64,000 nucleotides of DNA, taken from the NCBI GenBank assembly GCA_036379935.1, contig DASVFT010000154.1, positions 32,940 to 96,939 of the forward strand, read 5' to 3'. The position numbers were made by a program, and so were the translations under genes. How positions within the stretch are numbered: the stretch's first letter is position 1; the number at the start of each line of letters is the position of its first letter. Below are positions 42,193-50,241 of the stretch, in pieces. This DNA is from JAOPZW01 sp036379935. GTDB taxonomy: Bacteria > Actinomycetota > Thermoleophilia > Solirubrobacterales > Solirubrobacteraceae. The notes under the pieces are model-generated. The model had not been told where the DNA came from, did not search any database, and saw nothing but the letters and a program-made list of their open reading frames with translations.

Positions 42193-43119
42193 GTGAGGTC
42201 CGACCGCGCGATTCTCTCGCCGACCTTCGTCGAGCTCGCGCGCGACGAGCCCGTCGTGCTGGTGGACGTCGGGGCGCGCGGCGAGCTCGAGGAGCCATGG
42301 CGGCTCATGGACCCCGGCGCCCTTCGGGTGATCGGTTTCGAGCCCGATGGCGACGAATGTGCCCGCCTGGCGCACACCGACCCGACACGGCGGTACCTGC
42401 CCGTCGCCCTCTGGAGTACGGACGTCGAGGTCGACGTCCACGTGGCCGCTTTCCCTGGGTGCACCAGCGTCCATCCCCCCAACGCGGAGGTGTTGGAGCG
42501 TTACGCACCCGAGCACGTCGAACCTCGCGCGACGACCGCAGTGGCGCGCTACCCGGCGCGCCGGCTCGACGACGTGCTCCGCGAGGAGGGCATCGTTTGC
42601 GACGTTGTCAAGATCGACACGCAGGGCTCCGAGGGCGAGGTAATCGCTGGCGCGGCGGAGGTGCTGCGCAGGGACGCCTTCGCGGTGCTGGTCGAGACCT
42701 GGACCGTCGAGGTGCATCGCGGGCAGGCGCTGACCGGCGACGTCATGCGCGAGCTGGCGAGCCTGGGCTTCTCGGTCTTCGACATCGGCGTGGCGGCCGC
42801 GTGGACGCGCCGCGCGGCCACCGGCGCCGACCTCGTCGCCAAACGCCAAGTTACCGGGCTCGACCTCCTCGTGTTCAAGGACCCGCCGCCCGACGGCTCG
42901 ATCGTCCAGCGCGCGAAATGGGCGGCCATCGCCGATGCGTTCGGCTTCACCGACTACGCCCTGGAGATCCTCGCCGGAAACGACTCATCCGAGGGCGAGG
43001 CGATGCGCGCCGCGCTCGTCCGGGGCGCGATGCCCGCGGGCCCCGCAGCCCGCCGTGGCCTCTTGCGCCGCCGCGCGTCGGTCCCGCACGAGAGCCCGTT
43101 CGCGTCGCTGCACGCATGA
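42193..43119 (+). CDS. FkbM-family methyltransferase (second of three)
   Basis: A 308-residue FkbM-like protein: VVLVDVGARGELEEPWRLMD as motif I, GALRVIGFEPDGDECARL, ALWSTDVEVDVHVAAFPGCT and VCDVVKIDTQGSEGEVIAGA. The LVDVGARGE and GCTSVHPPN variants place it in a glycan-locus FkbM subgroup. The C-terminal 60 residues are an extra helical region. GTG start with GGAAG seven bases upstream; the stop overlaps the next ATG (ATGA). Confidence 0.8.
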   Translation: MRSDRAILSPTFVELARDEPVVLVDVGARGELEEPWRLMDPGALRVIGFEPDGDECARLAHTDPTRRYLPVALWSTDVEVDVHVAAFPGCTSVHPPNAEVLERYAPEHVEPRATTAVARYPARRLDDVLREEGIVCDVVKIDTQGSEGEVIAGAAEVLRRDAFAVLVETWTVEVHRGQALTGDVMRELASLGFSVFDIGVAAAWTRRAATGADLVAKRQVTGLDLLVFKDPPPDGSIVQRAKWAAIADAFGFTDYALEILAGNDSSEGEAMRAALVRGAMPAGPAARRGLLRRRASVPHESPFASLHA

Positions 43120-44600
43120 CCCCATCCGCGTCGCTCCCGGCGCTGCGCGCCGCCTACGACCGCTGCGTCGCCTATGCCGAGCGCACGCGCGACGCTGGTA
43201 TCGACACGCACCTCTCGGACTTCTGGCGGGAGATCCTCGGTGCGCGCGTCAACTACCCGTCGTTCGACGACATGCTCGTAATGCGCCGCGGCTTCACCTA
43301 CCCGATCGCGGATCGCGCGAAGGCCGAGGATCTCGAGGCCGAGCGCGCCTATGCTCGCGCCGCGTGGGACGTGGTCGGCCGCACGGTGCCGGAGACGTAC
43401 TTCCATCGCTTCGACGAGTCGGCCGTCGGGGCGCCGACGAGCTTCTCGTTCGCCGGTCGCGCCCTCACCGCTGGCGGGATCGTCAACGCGCTCACGTCGT
43501 ACCGGATCCTCGCCGCGACCGAGCGGCTGGGCCTCGCCGGACGCTCCCTTCGCGTGCTCGAGATCGGCGCTGGCTACGGGCAAGTCGCCCACCAGTTGCT
43601 CCAGCAGCTCGACATCGCCAGCTATGTCGTCTGCGACCTGCCGGAGAACGCGTTCCTGACCGCCTTCTACCTGCAGGCCAACCACCCCGCCCGCACAGCC
43701 ACGTTCGTGCCCGACAGCGGCGCGGCCGATGACGCGCCCGCGGGCCTGGTCTTCACGATCCCCCCGTACCTCCACGAGCTTGAGGGTGAGTTCGACGTCA
43801 TCATCAACAGCTACTCGTTCCAGGAGATGAGGCTTGACAGCGTGCGTGAGTACGTGGCCTTCGCCGCCGAGCGACTCTCACCGGCCGGGTTCGTGTACTC
43901 ACTGAATGCCCATGCGAAGGCCGGCGTGGAGCGCCCATCGGGCTACGACATCGAGTGCTTCGAGCTCGAGACGCTCGCCTGCCCGCGGCGCTATCCGTGG
44001 CAGCCGAATGGGACTGTGCCCTACGAGCTGGTGATGCGGCCGCGCGCCGCACCCGCCCTGAGCGGCGAGCGCCTCGCGCGCCGTCGCGACCAGCTCGACG
44101 GCCTCGGCGGCGCCATGCAGCTCGGGCTCAGCGACGAGCTGGCGCCGCTGCTCGAGCGCTTCGTGGACGGCGAGGAGGGCGCGGCCGACGCGGGCCTCGA
44201 TGCGCTCGCGTCGGCTTTCCGCGGCGACACAGACCAGCGGCGTCGGGCGGTCGAGAGGGTGGGCGGCTCGGTTGGGACGTACCTGGCGGGGGTCCTCGCG
44301 TTCGTCGCGGGCGACGATGTTGTCGCGCGCCCGGTCCTGCGCAGCGCGCTCGACAGCCTGCCCGACACGCACGCCCGTGTATGGGCGCTCACAGTGCTCG
44401 CCAGCTTGGTCTCCGCGGCGGGCGAGCACCGCGAGGCGACCGCGTACGCGTCGCAGGCCGCGCGCATCGCGCCCCACCTCGCGGGGGACGTTGCGAGGCT
44501 CGTCGGGGCGCCGGACACCGCGAGGGCGATGCTAGCCTCACGCGCTGGCTGCGCCCCCCCATCCGCGCAGCGCAGCGACCGCAAGCCTCCCACGGAGTGA
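43116..44600 (+). CDS. Putative sugar O-methyltransferase with C-terminal helical extension
   Basis: A 494-residue protein. Residues about 60-320 match the putative sugar O-methyltransferase family of polysaccharide loci: LRVLEIGAGYGQVAHQLLQ (motif I), YVVCDLPENAFLTAFYLQ, and FDVIINSYSFQEMRLDSVRE. From about 330 to the end is an Ala/Leu-rich helical, TPR-like region (RPVLRSALDSLPDTHARVWA, EHREATAYASQAARIAPHLA), which is unusual for the family and may dock partner enzymes. Coupled by ATGA upstream and GTGA downstream. Confidence 0.72.
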   Translation: MTPSASLPALRAAYDRCVAYAERTRDAGIDTHLSDFWREILGARVNYPSFDDMLVMRRGFTYPIADRAKAEDLEAERAYARAAWDVVGRTVPETYFHRFDESAVGAPTSFSFAGRALTAGGIVNALTSYRILAATERLGLAGRSLRVLEIGAGYGQVAHQLLQQLDIASYVVCDLPENAFLTAFYLQANHPARTATFVPDSGAADDAPAGLVFTIPPYLHELEGEFDVIINSYSFQEMRLDSVREYVAFAAERLSPAGFVYSLNAHAKAGVERPSGYDIECFELETLACPRRYPWQPNGTVPYELVMRPRAAPALSGERLARRRDQLDGLGGAMQLGLSDELAPLLERFVDGEEGAADAGLDALASAFRGDTDQRRRAVERVGGSVGTYLAGVLAFVAGDDVVARPVLRSALDSLPDTHARVWALTVLASLVSAAGEHREATAYASQAARIAPHLAGDVARLVGAPDTARAMLASRAGCAPPSAQRSDRKPPTE

Positions 44601-45421
44601 ACGAGCAACTCATGAAGCTGCAGACGATCGCCGACAACGTCAAATCGGCGAGTCGCATCCTGCGCAACGACCTCGACGACCGCATCGTCGCTCGTCGCTC
44701 GCCGTTGCAGGCCACGCTCTCGCCCGAGCAGGAGCGGGTGCTCACCGACATGCGCCGCAACGGCTACGCGGTGGTCGAGAACTACTGGAACCGCGACGAC
44801 GCGCTGGCCCTGCGCGCCCGGCTGGAGGCCTACCTTGCCGAGGGCCGCGACCGCGACTTCGACGAGGGCGCGTGGCTGCGCTTCTGGGACGACCGACCCT
44901 ATGACCAGGGTGTGCGCCGCATCTACCACGTCGAGAAGCTCGTGCCCGAGCTGGCCGCCCTGCGCTTCGATCCCTTCATCCTCGGGGTCGCCAGCGCCTA
45001 CTACGGCGTGCCCTTCTACAGCGGCGTCCTCGTCTTCCAGCACAACACGCAAACCAACGAGAACACCCGCTTCTACCACGTCGACGCGTTCATCCGCGAG
45101 TTCAAGTCGTTCATCTACCTCGACGACGTGGACGAGGGCAATGGCCCCTTCGCGTATCTGCGCGGCACGCAGCGCAACCACTTCCTGCGCCTGCGCAAGC
45201 AGGTCATCGGCAACGCCGAGGGCGAGTCCCCGACGAGCTTCTATGAGGACGACGTTAGGTCGCTCATGGATCGCGAGGACCACATCGTGGGGCCGGCCGG
45301 CACGCTCATCCTCGCCGATGTGCGCGGGCTGCACCGAGGGACGCCGCAGGCCGACCGCTCGCGCTCGGTGCTCGTCAACTACATCGTCCGCCACGAGGGC
45401 GACCTCGTGCTCGACAAATAG
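44597..45421 (+). CDS. Phytanoyl-CoA-dioxygenase-family (Fe/2-oxoglutarate) oxygenase
   Basis: A 274-residue 2-oxoglutarate/Fe(II) dioxygenase of the PhyH type. The metal triad is visible: His161 and Asp163 in FYHVDAF and His246 in LHRGTP; Arg in RSRSVLVNY is the likely 2-oxoglutarate anchor. Such enzymes hydroxylate diverse small molecules; placed next to the nonulosonate genes it may hydroxylate or otherwise tailor a sugar. The GTG at 44597 overlaps the upstream stop; an ATG five codons later (44612) is a reasonable alternative. Confidence 0.78.
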   Translation: MNEQLMKLQTIADNVKSASRILRNDLDDRIVARRSPLQATLSPEQERVLTDMRRNGYAVVENYWNRDDALALRARLEAYLAEGRDRDFDEGAWLRFWDDRPYDQGVRRIYHVEKLVPELAALRFDPFILGVASAYYGVPFYSGVLVFQHNTQTNENTRFYHVDAFIREFKSFIYLDDVDEGNGPFAYLRGTQRNHFLRLRKQVIGNAEGESPTSFYEDDVRSLMDREDHIVGPAGTLILADVRGLHRGTPQADRSRSVLVNYIVRHEGDLVLDK

Positions 45422-45422
45422 C

Positions 45423-46091
45423 CTGCAGGTCGTCGCCATCATCCCAGCGCGCGGTGGCTCGGAGCGCGTGCCGCGCAAGAACCTCCTCGAGGTCGGCGGC
45501 AAGCCGCTCGTCGTGCACTCGATCGAGCACGCGCTGGCGGCGCGGTTGGTCAACGAGGTGGTCGTCAGCACCGAGGACGGCGAGATCGCCGACGTGGCCG
45601 GCGCGGCCGGCGCGCGCGTCGTCATGCGCCCCGCTGAGCTGGCCGGCCCCGAGGCCGCGAGCGAGTCCGCGCTTCTGCACGTGCTCGACGAGCTCCCCGG
45701 ACCCGACCCCGACCTCGTCGTCTTCCTGCAGGCGACGTCGCCGGTGCGCCGCCCGTCTGACGTCGATGCCGCGATCGAGCGGCTGCTCGGCGAGGGCGCC
45801 GACTCGCTGCTCTCCGTGCATCCCGAGAAGGTGCACACCTGGGTGCGCGACGAGGATGGCCTGCGCTCGGTGAGCTACGACTGGCGCCATCGCCAGCGCG
45901 AGCAGGATATGGCGCCGCAGCTGCGCGAGAACGGGTCGATCTACGTCTTCCGCCCCGCGGTGCTGCGCACGGAGGGCAACCGCCTGGGGGGCACGATCAC
46001 CGTCTACGAGATGGACTGGTGGAGCTCGTTCCAGCTCGACGAGCCCGAGCACGCCGAGCTGCTCGACTGGATCCTCACCACACGCGGCTAA
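45423..46091 (+). CDS. neuA: CMP-N-acetylneuraminate-type (acylneuraminate) cytidylyltransferase
   Basis: A 222-residue nucleotidyltransferase that would make a CMP-nonulosonate from CTP. VAIIPARGGSERVPRKNLLE is the CTP-binding loop, VVSTEDGEIADVA and FLQATSPVRRPSDVDAAIE follow, and the C-terminal half has ENGSIYVFRP and GGTITVYEMD. The exact sugar (sialic, legionaminic or pseudaminic type, Kdn) is unknown. No ATG, GTG or TTG precedes the essential first strand in this frame: the only usable start is CTG at 45423, one base after the dioxygenase stop. neuB follows after 12 bases. Confidence 0.82.
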   Translation: MQVVAIIPARGGSERVPRKNLLEVGGKPLVVHSIEHALAARLVNEVVVSTEDGEIADVAGAAGARVVMRPAELAGPEAASESALLHVLDELPGPDPDLVVFLQATSPVRRPSDVDAAIERLLGEGADSLLSVHPEKVHTWVRDEDGLRSVSYDWRHRQREQDMAPQLRENGSIYVFRPAVLRTEGNRLGGTITVYEMDWWSSFQLDEPEHAELLDWILTTRG

Positions 46092-46094
46092 CCT
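46089..46094 (+). promoter_or_regulatory. Possible internal -10 element (TAACCT) before neuB
   Basis: TAACCT overlaps the neuA stop codon and lies nine bases before the neuB ATG at 46104. It may be a secondary leaderless promoter or chance. Confidence 0.2.
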
Positions 46095-46103
46095 CAGCGC
46101 CGA

Positions 46104-48005
46104 ATGTCCGACAGTCCCTACTCCGAGCGCGTCCTCCGGCTGCGCGACCGACTCATCGGGCACGAGCAGCCGTGCTTCATCATCGCCGAGGCCGGGATCA
46201 ACCACAACGGCAGCCTCGACCTTGCGCTGAAGCTCGTCGACATGGCCGCCGACGCCGGCGCCGACGCCGTGAAGTTCCAGAAGCGCCACCTCCCGAGCCT
46301 GTATCCGGAGGAGCTGCTACAGAACGCCAACCTCGCCGAGTGGTCGTTCCAGTACATGCTGCCGGTGCTGGAGAGCGTGAAGCTCTCCGACGACGACTTC
46401 CGGCGCATCCGCGACCACTGCGACGCGCGCCGCATCCGATTCATGTGCACGCCGTGGGACGAGGAGACGCTCGGCGGCCTGGAGGAGCTCGGCGTCCCGC
46501 TCTACAAGGTGGCCTCCGCCGACCTCATCAACCTGCCGCTCATCGACGCGATCGCCAATACCGGCAAGCCGCTCGTGCTCTCCACCGGCATGGCCACGTG
46601 GGACGAGATTGAGCGGACGGTCGCGCACCTCGGCGAGCGCGGGGCCGACTTCGCGATCCTGCACTGCGTCAGCACCTATCCGGCGCCGTTCGAGAACCTC
46701 AACCTACGCACGATCGAGCGCCTCAAGGCGTTCGGGGTGCCCGTCGGGTACAGCAGCCATGAGCGCGGGATCGTCATGCCGGTCGCCGCGGTCGCCCTGG
46801 GGGCTTGCATCGTCGAGAAGCACATCACGCTCGACCGCACGCTGCCCGGCCCCGACCACGCGGGCAGCGTGGAGCGCGCGGGCATCGAGCGCATGGTGCG
46901 CGACATCCGCAATCTCGAGCTCGCGCTGCGCGGAGGCGAGAAGCAGCTCAGCGCGATGGAGCTCCAGAACCGGCTCGTCCTTCGCAAGAGCCTCGTGGCC
47001 GCGCGCGACCTCGCGCCCGGCACCGTCGTCGAGCCCGAGATGATCGCCACCCTCGGTCCTGGGAAGGGCCTCTCGCCGCAGCGGATCGACGAGCTCGTTG
47101 GCGTCACCCTGCACCGCAACGTCGCGGCGCAGGAGTACTTCACCGAAGGCGATCTCGTGCTGCCGGAGACGCTGCACATCGACAGCGCGCCGCTGCGCAA
47201 GCGCTGGGGTCTGAAGGCGCGCTTTCACGACCTCGAGGAGATCCTCGCGCTCAAGCCCGAGCTCGTCGAGCTGCACTTCTCCGAGGAGGATCTCGACCAC
47301 GTCTGGGTCCCTCCGCCCGAGCCCCTGGACCAGCAGCTCGTCGTGCACGCGCTCGAGTTCGCCGATCAGCGGCTGCTGGACCTCTCGTCTCCCGACGACG
47401 CGTGGCGGGAGCGCTGCATCGCGCTTGTCCAGCACACGATCGACCGCTCCGTGGAGCTCGGCGCCCACTTCTCGGGCCAGGTCTCGGTCGTCATCCACGT
47501 GGGCGGGATGTCGATGGACGAGCCCGACCCGGACGTCGACGCCCTCATGGCGCGGTCAATCGACGCCCTCCGGCGCTTGGACTCGCGGGGCGCGATCCTG
47601 CTGCCCGAAAACCTCCCGCCGCGCCCGTGGTACCTCGGCGGCCAGTGGTTCCAAAACCTCTGGACGTATCCCCAGCACATGGTGGAGGTCTGTCAGGAGA
47701 CCGGGCTCGGCATGACGCTCGACATCTCCCACGCGCAGCTGCACTGCGCCCACGCGGGGACGTTGCTCGAGGATTACGTGCGGCGCTGCCTGCCGCACAC
47801 GCGGCACCTGCATCTCGCAGACGCGAGCGGCATCGACCACGAGGGACTCCAGATCGGCGAGGGCGTCGTCGATTGGGACCGCCTGCTTGAGCTCGTCGCC
47901 GACGATGACTTCACCTGGGTCCCGGAGATCTGGAGCGGCCATCTCCACGGGCACGCCGGGTTTGTCCACGCCGTGAATCGGCTCGCCGCGTACGGCCGCC
48001 TGTAG
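46104..48005 (+). CDS. neuB: Nonulosonate synthase (NeuB) - SAF - TIM-barrel fusion
   Basis: A 633-residue three-domain protein. Residues about 25-270 are a NeuB PEP-condensing TIM barrel (FIIAEAGINHNGSLDLALKL, AVKFQKRHLPSLY); metal-binding His219 (GYSSHERG) and His240 (VEKHITLDRTLPGPDHAGS) are present. Residues about 287-345 are the antifreeze-like SAF domain (VLRKSLVAARDLAPGTVVEP). Residues about 366-633 form a xylose-isomerase/AP-endonuclease-2-like barrel with candidate metal ligands Glu502 (LLPENLPP), Asp540/His543 (LDISHAQ) and Glu608 (WVPEIWSG). It would condense an N-acyl or plain mannose-type sugar with PEP; the third domain may epimerise or isomerise the precursor. No NeuC or PseB-like gene is in the window. 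Confidence 0.87.
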   Translation: MSDSPYSERVLRLRDRLIGHEQPCFIIAEAGINHNGSLDLALKLVDMAADAGADAVKFQKRHLPSLYPEELLQNANLAEWSFQYMLPVLESVKLSDDDFRRIRDHCDARRIRFMCTPWDEETLGGLEELGVPLYKVASADLINLPLIDAIANTGKPLVLSTGMATWDEIERTVAHLGERGADFAILHCVSTYPAPFENLNLRTIERLKAFGVPVGYSSHERGIVMPVAAVALGACIVEKHITLDRTLPGPDHAGSVERAGIERMVRDIRNLELALRGGEKQLSAMELQNRLVLRKSLVAARDLAPGTVVEPEMIATLGPGKGLSPQRIDELVGVTLHRNVAAQEYFTEGDLVLPETLHIDSAPLRKRWGLKARFHDLEEILALKPELVELHFSEEDLDHVWVPPPEPLDQQLVVHALEFADQRLLDLSSPDDAWRERCIALVQHTIDRSVELGAHFSGQVSVVIHVGGMSMDEPDPDVDALMARSIDALRRLDSRGAILLPENLPPRPWYLGGQWFQNLWTYPQHMVEVCQETGLGMTLDISHAQLHCAHAGTLLEDYVRRCLPHTRHLHLADASGIDHEGLQIGEGVVDWDRLLELVADDDFTWVPEIWSGHLHGHAGFVHAVNRLAAYGRL

Positions 48006-48017
48006 GCGGCCCGCGCC

Positions 48018-49496
48018 ATGCCACGCGACCTGGGCTATCAGTTCGTGGTCGCGCTGTCCGACGCCATCGAGCGGGCCACGGCGGCCTTCGTCCGCGAGGA
48101 CGCCACGGCGTTCCGCTATCGCGGCGTCGACCTGCGCCATGCCGTCGAGCGCTCGCTCTACGTGGCGCTGGTCAACCACACGCCGCTCTACGAGGCCTTC
48201 CGCGACGAGCGGGCGCCCGGCGACGTCGCCGGCCTGGGCTCGAGCCTCGAGCGCGCGGTGGCGACGGCGCTGCTCGCCGCCGGCGCCGACTTGGGCTCCG
48301 GACGGCCGCGCTGGCGACGGCTGGCGGGGCGGGCACGGTGGCAGGTGCGCGCGGTGCGCGAGGGCGCCGGCACCGGACCGGCACCGACGGGTGAGGGCCC
48401 CGTCGCCTTCGTCCTCGACCACGTCAAGTTCCTGCGCTTCGTCGAGCCCGTCCGCCGCCGCCTCGGGCCCGCGGGCGACGTCATCGTTTCGATCGTGCCG
48501 CCGCTCACCGCCGCGGCCACCGCGGTCGGCGAGGACCTCGTCGACCTCTGCGGCGCGCCCGAGCGCGCCCCGCGCGCGCGGGCGATCGGCGTCGGCCTGC
48601 TAGGGGCGCGGCCGCTGCTGGGTCTTTACGACGGCCTGCTTGAGGCGCTGGTCGGACGGCGGCCCCGGTGCGTCGTCGTCGTGGAGGGCATGAGTCCGGT
48701 CGACGAGCTCGCCAACCGCGCCGCGCGCTCGCTGGGTATCCCCACGCTGTGCCTGCAGCAGGGCTGGTCGCCGTTCGTGCACGCCGGCTTCCGCAACATG
48801 TCCTACGCTGCGATGGCCGTCTGGGGCGACGGCTTTGCCGACCTCCTTGCCCCGCACAACCCCGGCCAGCGCTTCGCCGCGGTGGGGAGCTTCACGCTGG
48901 CGGCCGAGGTCGACGCCGGCCGCGACGTTCTCGCCGCGGAGCTCGACGGGCGCCCGGCGGTCGCTTTCTTCCTCCAGCCGCGCTCGCCGCTCATCCGCGC
49001 CGAGCACCAGGAGGCGCTGCTCGCGCTCGTCGCGCGCACCGCGCAGCGGCTGTCCGGTTGCGCGGTGCTCGTGCGCGAGCATCCCGCTGCGCCGCTAACC
49101 GAGGAGGACCGCCGCCGCGTGCAGGGCGTCGGCGGCGTCCTCGTCGACCCGCAGCGGTTCTCGTTGGGGCCGGTGCTAGAGGCGTCGCGCGCGGCGGTGT
49201 CGATCTACTCCACGTCGCTTGTCGAGGCCGCCGCGCTCGGGAGCATCCCGATCGTCTTCAATCCGACGTCGATGTCCCGCTACTCCCCCGATCTCGACGC
49301 GCTCGGGGCCGGGATCGAGGTACGAACCCCGCCCGACGCCGAGGAGGCGATCGCGCGCGTCGTAGAGGACGAGTTGCTCCATCGCCGCCTCGCGGTGGGG
49401 GTCGACGCCTTCCGGTCGCGCTTCTTCGCCGCCGGCGGGTCGCCCGCCGACGCCACGGTGGCGCTCATCGACGACCTCGCGCCCGCCGGTGGATGA
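48018..49496 (+). CDS. GT-B polysaccharide transferase, candidate nonulosonate transferase
   Basis: A 492-residue protein. The C-terminal half is a GT-B donor domain like those of CDP-glycerol phosphotransferases and capsule (KpsC/KpsS-type) transferases: TLCLQQGWSPFVHAGFRNM, YAAMAVWGDGFADLL, VLVREHPAAPLTEEDRRR, and AVSIYSTSLVEAAALGSIPI with the donor-contacting Ser-Thr/Ser and Glu. The N-terminal 110 residues are helical and variable. Coming directly after neuA-neuB, it is the best candidate to use the CMP-sugar, but this is inference. ATG at 48018, 12 bases after neuB. Confidence 0.65.
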   Translation: MPRDLGYQFVVALSDAIERATAAFVREDATAFRYRGVDLRHAVERSLYVALVNHTPLYEAFRDERAPGDVAGLGSSLERAVATALLAAGADLGSGRPRWRRLAGRARWQVRAVREGAGTGPAPTGEGPVAFVLDHVKFLRFVEPVRRRLGPAGDVIVSIVPPLTAAATAVGEDLVDLCGAPERAPRARAIGVGLLGARPLLGLYDGLLEALVGRRPRCVVVVEGMSPVDELANRAARSLGIPTLCLQQGWSPFVHAGFRNMSYAAMAVWGDGFADLLAPHNPGQRFAAVGSFTLAAEVDAGRDVLAAELDGRPAVAFFLQPRSPLIRAEHQEALLALVARTAQRLSGCAVLVREHPAAPLTEEDRRRVQGVGGVLVDPQRFSLGPVLEASRAAVSIYSTSLVEAAALGSIPIVFNPTSMSRYSPDLDALGAGIEVRTPPDAEEAIARVVEDELLHRRLAVGVDAFRSRFFAAGGSPADATVALIDDLAPAGG

Positions 49497-50241
49497 CCTG
49501 ACCCTCCAGCGCGCCGGCGCCCGGCTGCGGCGCATCCGCGCCATCGGCGCCGTCCTCGACGCCCGCCTCGCCGTCCGCGCCGCGCGCGCCCGGCGCGCCG
49601 CGCGGCGTCACGAGGAGGCGCTCGTCGAGCGCGACCGGCGCTGGGTGGCCGAGCTGCGGGGACGGCGCGACCTGCAGATCAACGTGGGCTCGAGCAGCCA
49701 GCACCTCGACGGGTGGCTCAGCGTGGACATCCTGCGTGACCCGGAGGAGCGCTGTCTGCGCATGGACGCCACTCAGCCGTGGCCCTTCGACTCCGGCTCC
49801 GCGGTCGCGGTGGCCAGCGAACACGTCATCGAGCACGTCAACCCGGCGGCCGTGCCGGCCTTCCTCGCCGAGGCCCACAGGGTCCTGCAACCCGGCGGTG
49901 TCCTGCGCATCTCCACGCCCGACCTGCGGGGCATCAACGAGGCCTACGTCGCCGCGGACCCCGACGTGCTCGCCGCCCACCGCGCGCACGGCTACCGCGC
50001 GCGCACCCACGCTGACCTCGTCAACAACTATCTGCACGCTTGGGGGCACGTCCACGTCTACGACTTCGAGTCGCTGCGCTTGCTCCTTGCCGATGCCGGG
50101 TTCACCGACATCCGCGAGGCGACCTTCGGCCACAGCGAGCACGAGCTCCTGCGCGGCATCGACCAGCACGATCCCGCGCCGCTCGACGAGCTCGTCCTCT
50201 GGGTCGACGCCGTCAAGCCGGCGGATGCTCAGGTCCAATAG
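49489..50241 (+). CDS. SAM-dependent methyltransferase-like protein
   Basis: A 250-residue protein with a basic N-terminal helix (LRRIRAIGAVLDARLAVRAA) and a methyltransferase-like domain: LQINVGSSSQHLDGWLSVDI in place of the usual motif I, then SAVAVASEHVIEHVNPAAVP (motif IV), GGVLRISTPDLRGINEAYV and FESLRLLLADAGFTDIREA. The glycine loop is Ser-rich (NVGSSS), seen in predicted SAM methyltransferases of glycan clusters. Last gene of the plus-strand operon, GTG start overlapping the previous gene by eight bases, converging on the SDR gene. Confidence 0.7.
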   Translation: MDDLTLQRAGARLRRIRAIGAVLDARLAVRAARARRAARRHEEALVERDRRWVAELRGRRDLQINVGSSSQHLDGWLSVDILRDPEERCLRMDATQPWPFDSGSAVAVASEHVIEHVNPAAVPAFLAEAHRVLQPGGVLRISTPDLRGINEAYVAADPDVLAAHRAHGYRARTHADLVNNYLHAWGHVHVYDFESLRLLLADAGFTDIREATFGHSEHELLRGIDQHDPAPLDELVLWVDAVKPADAQVQ

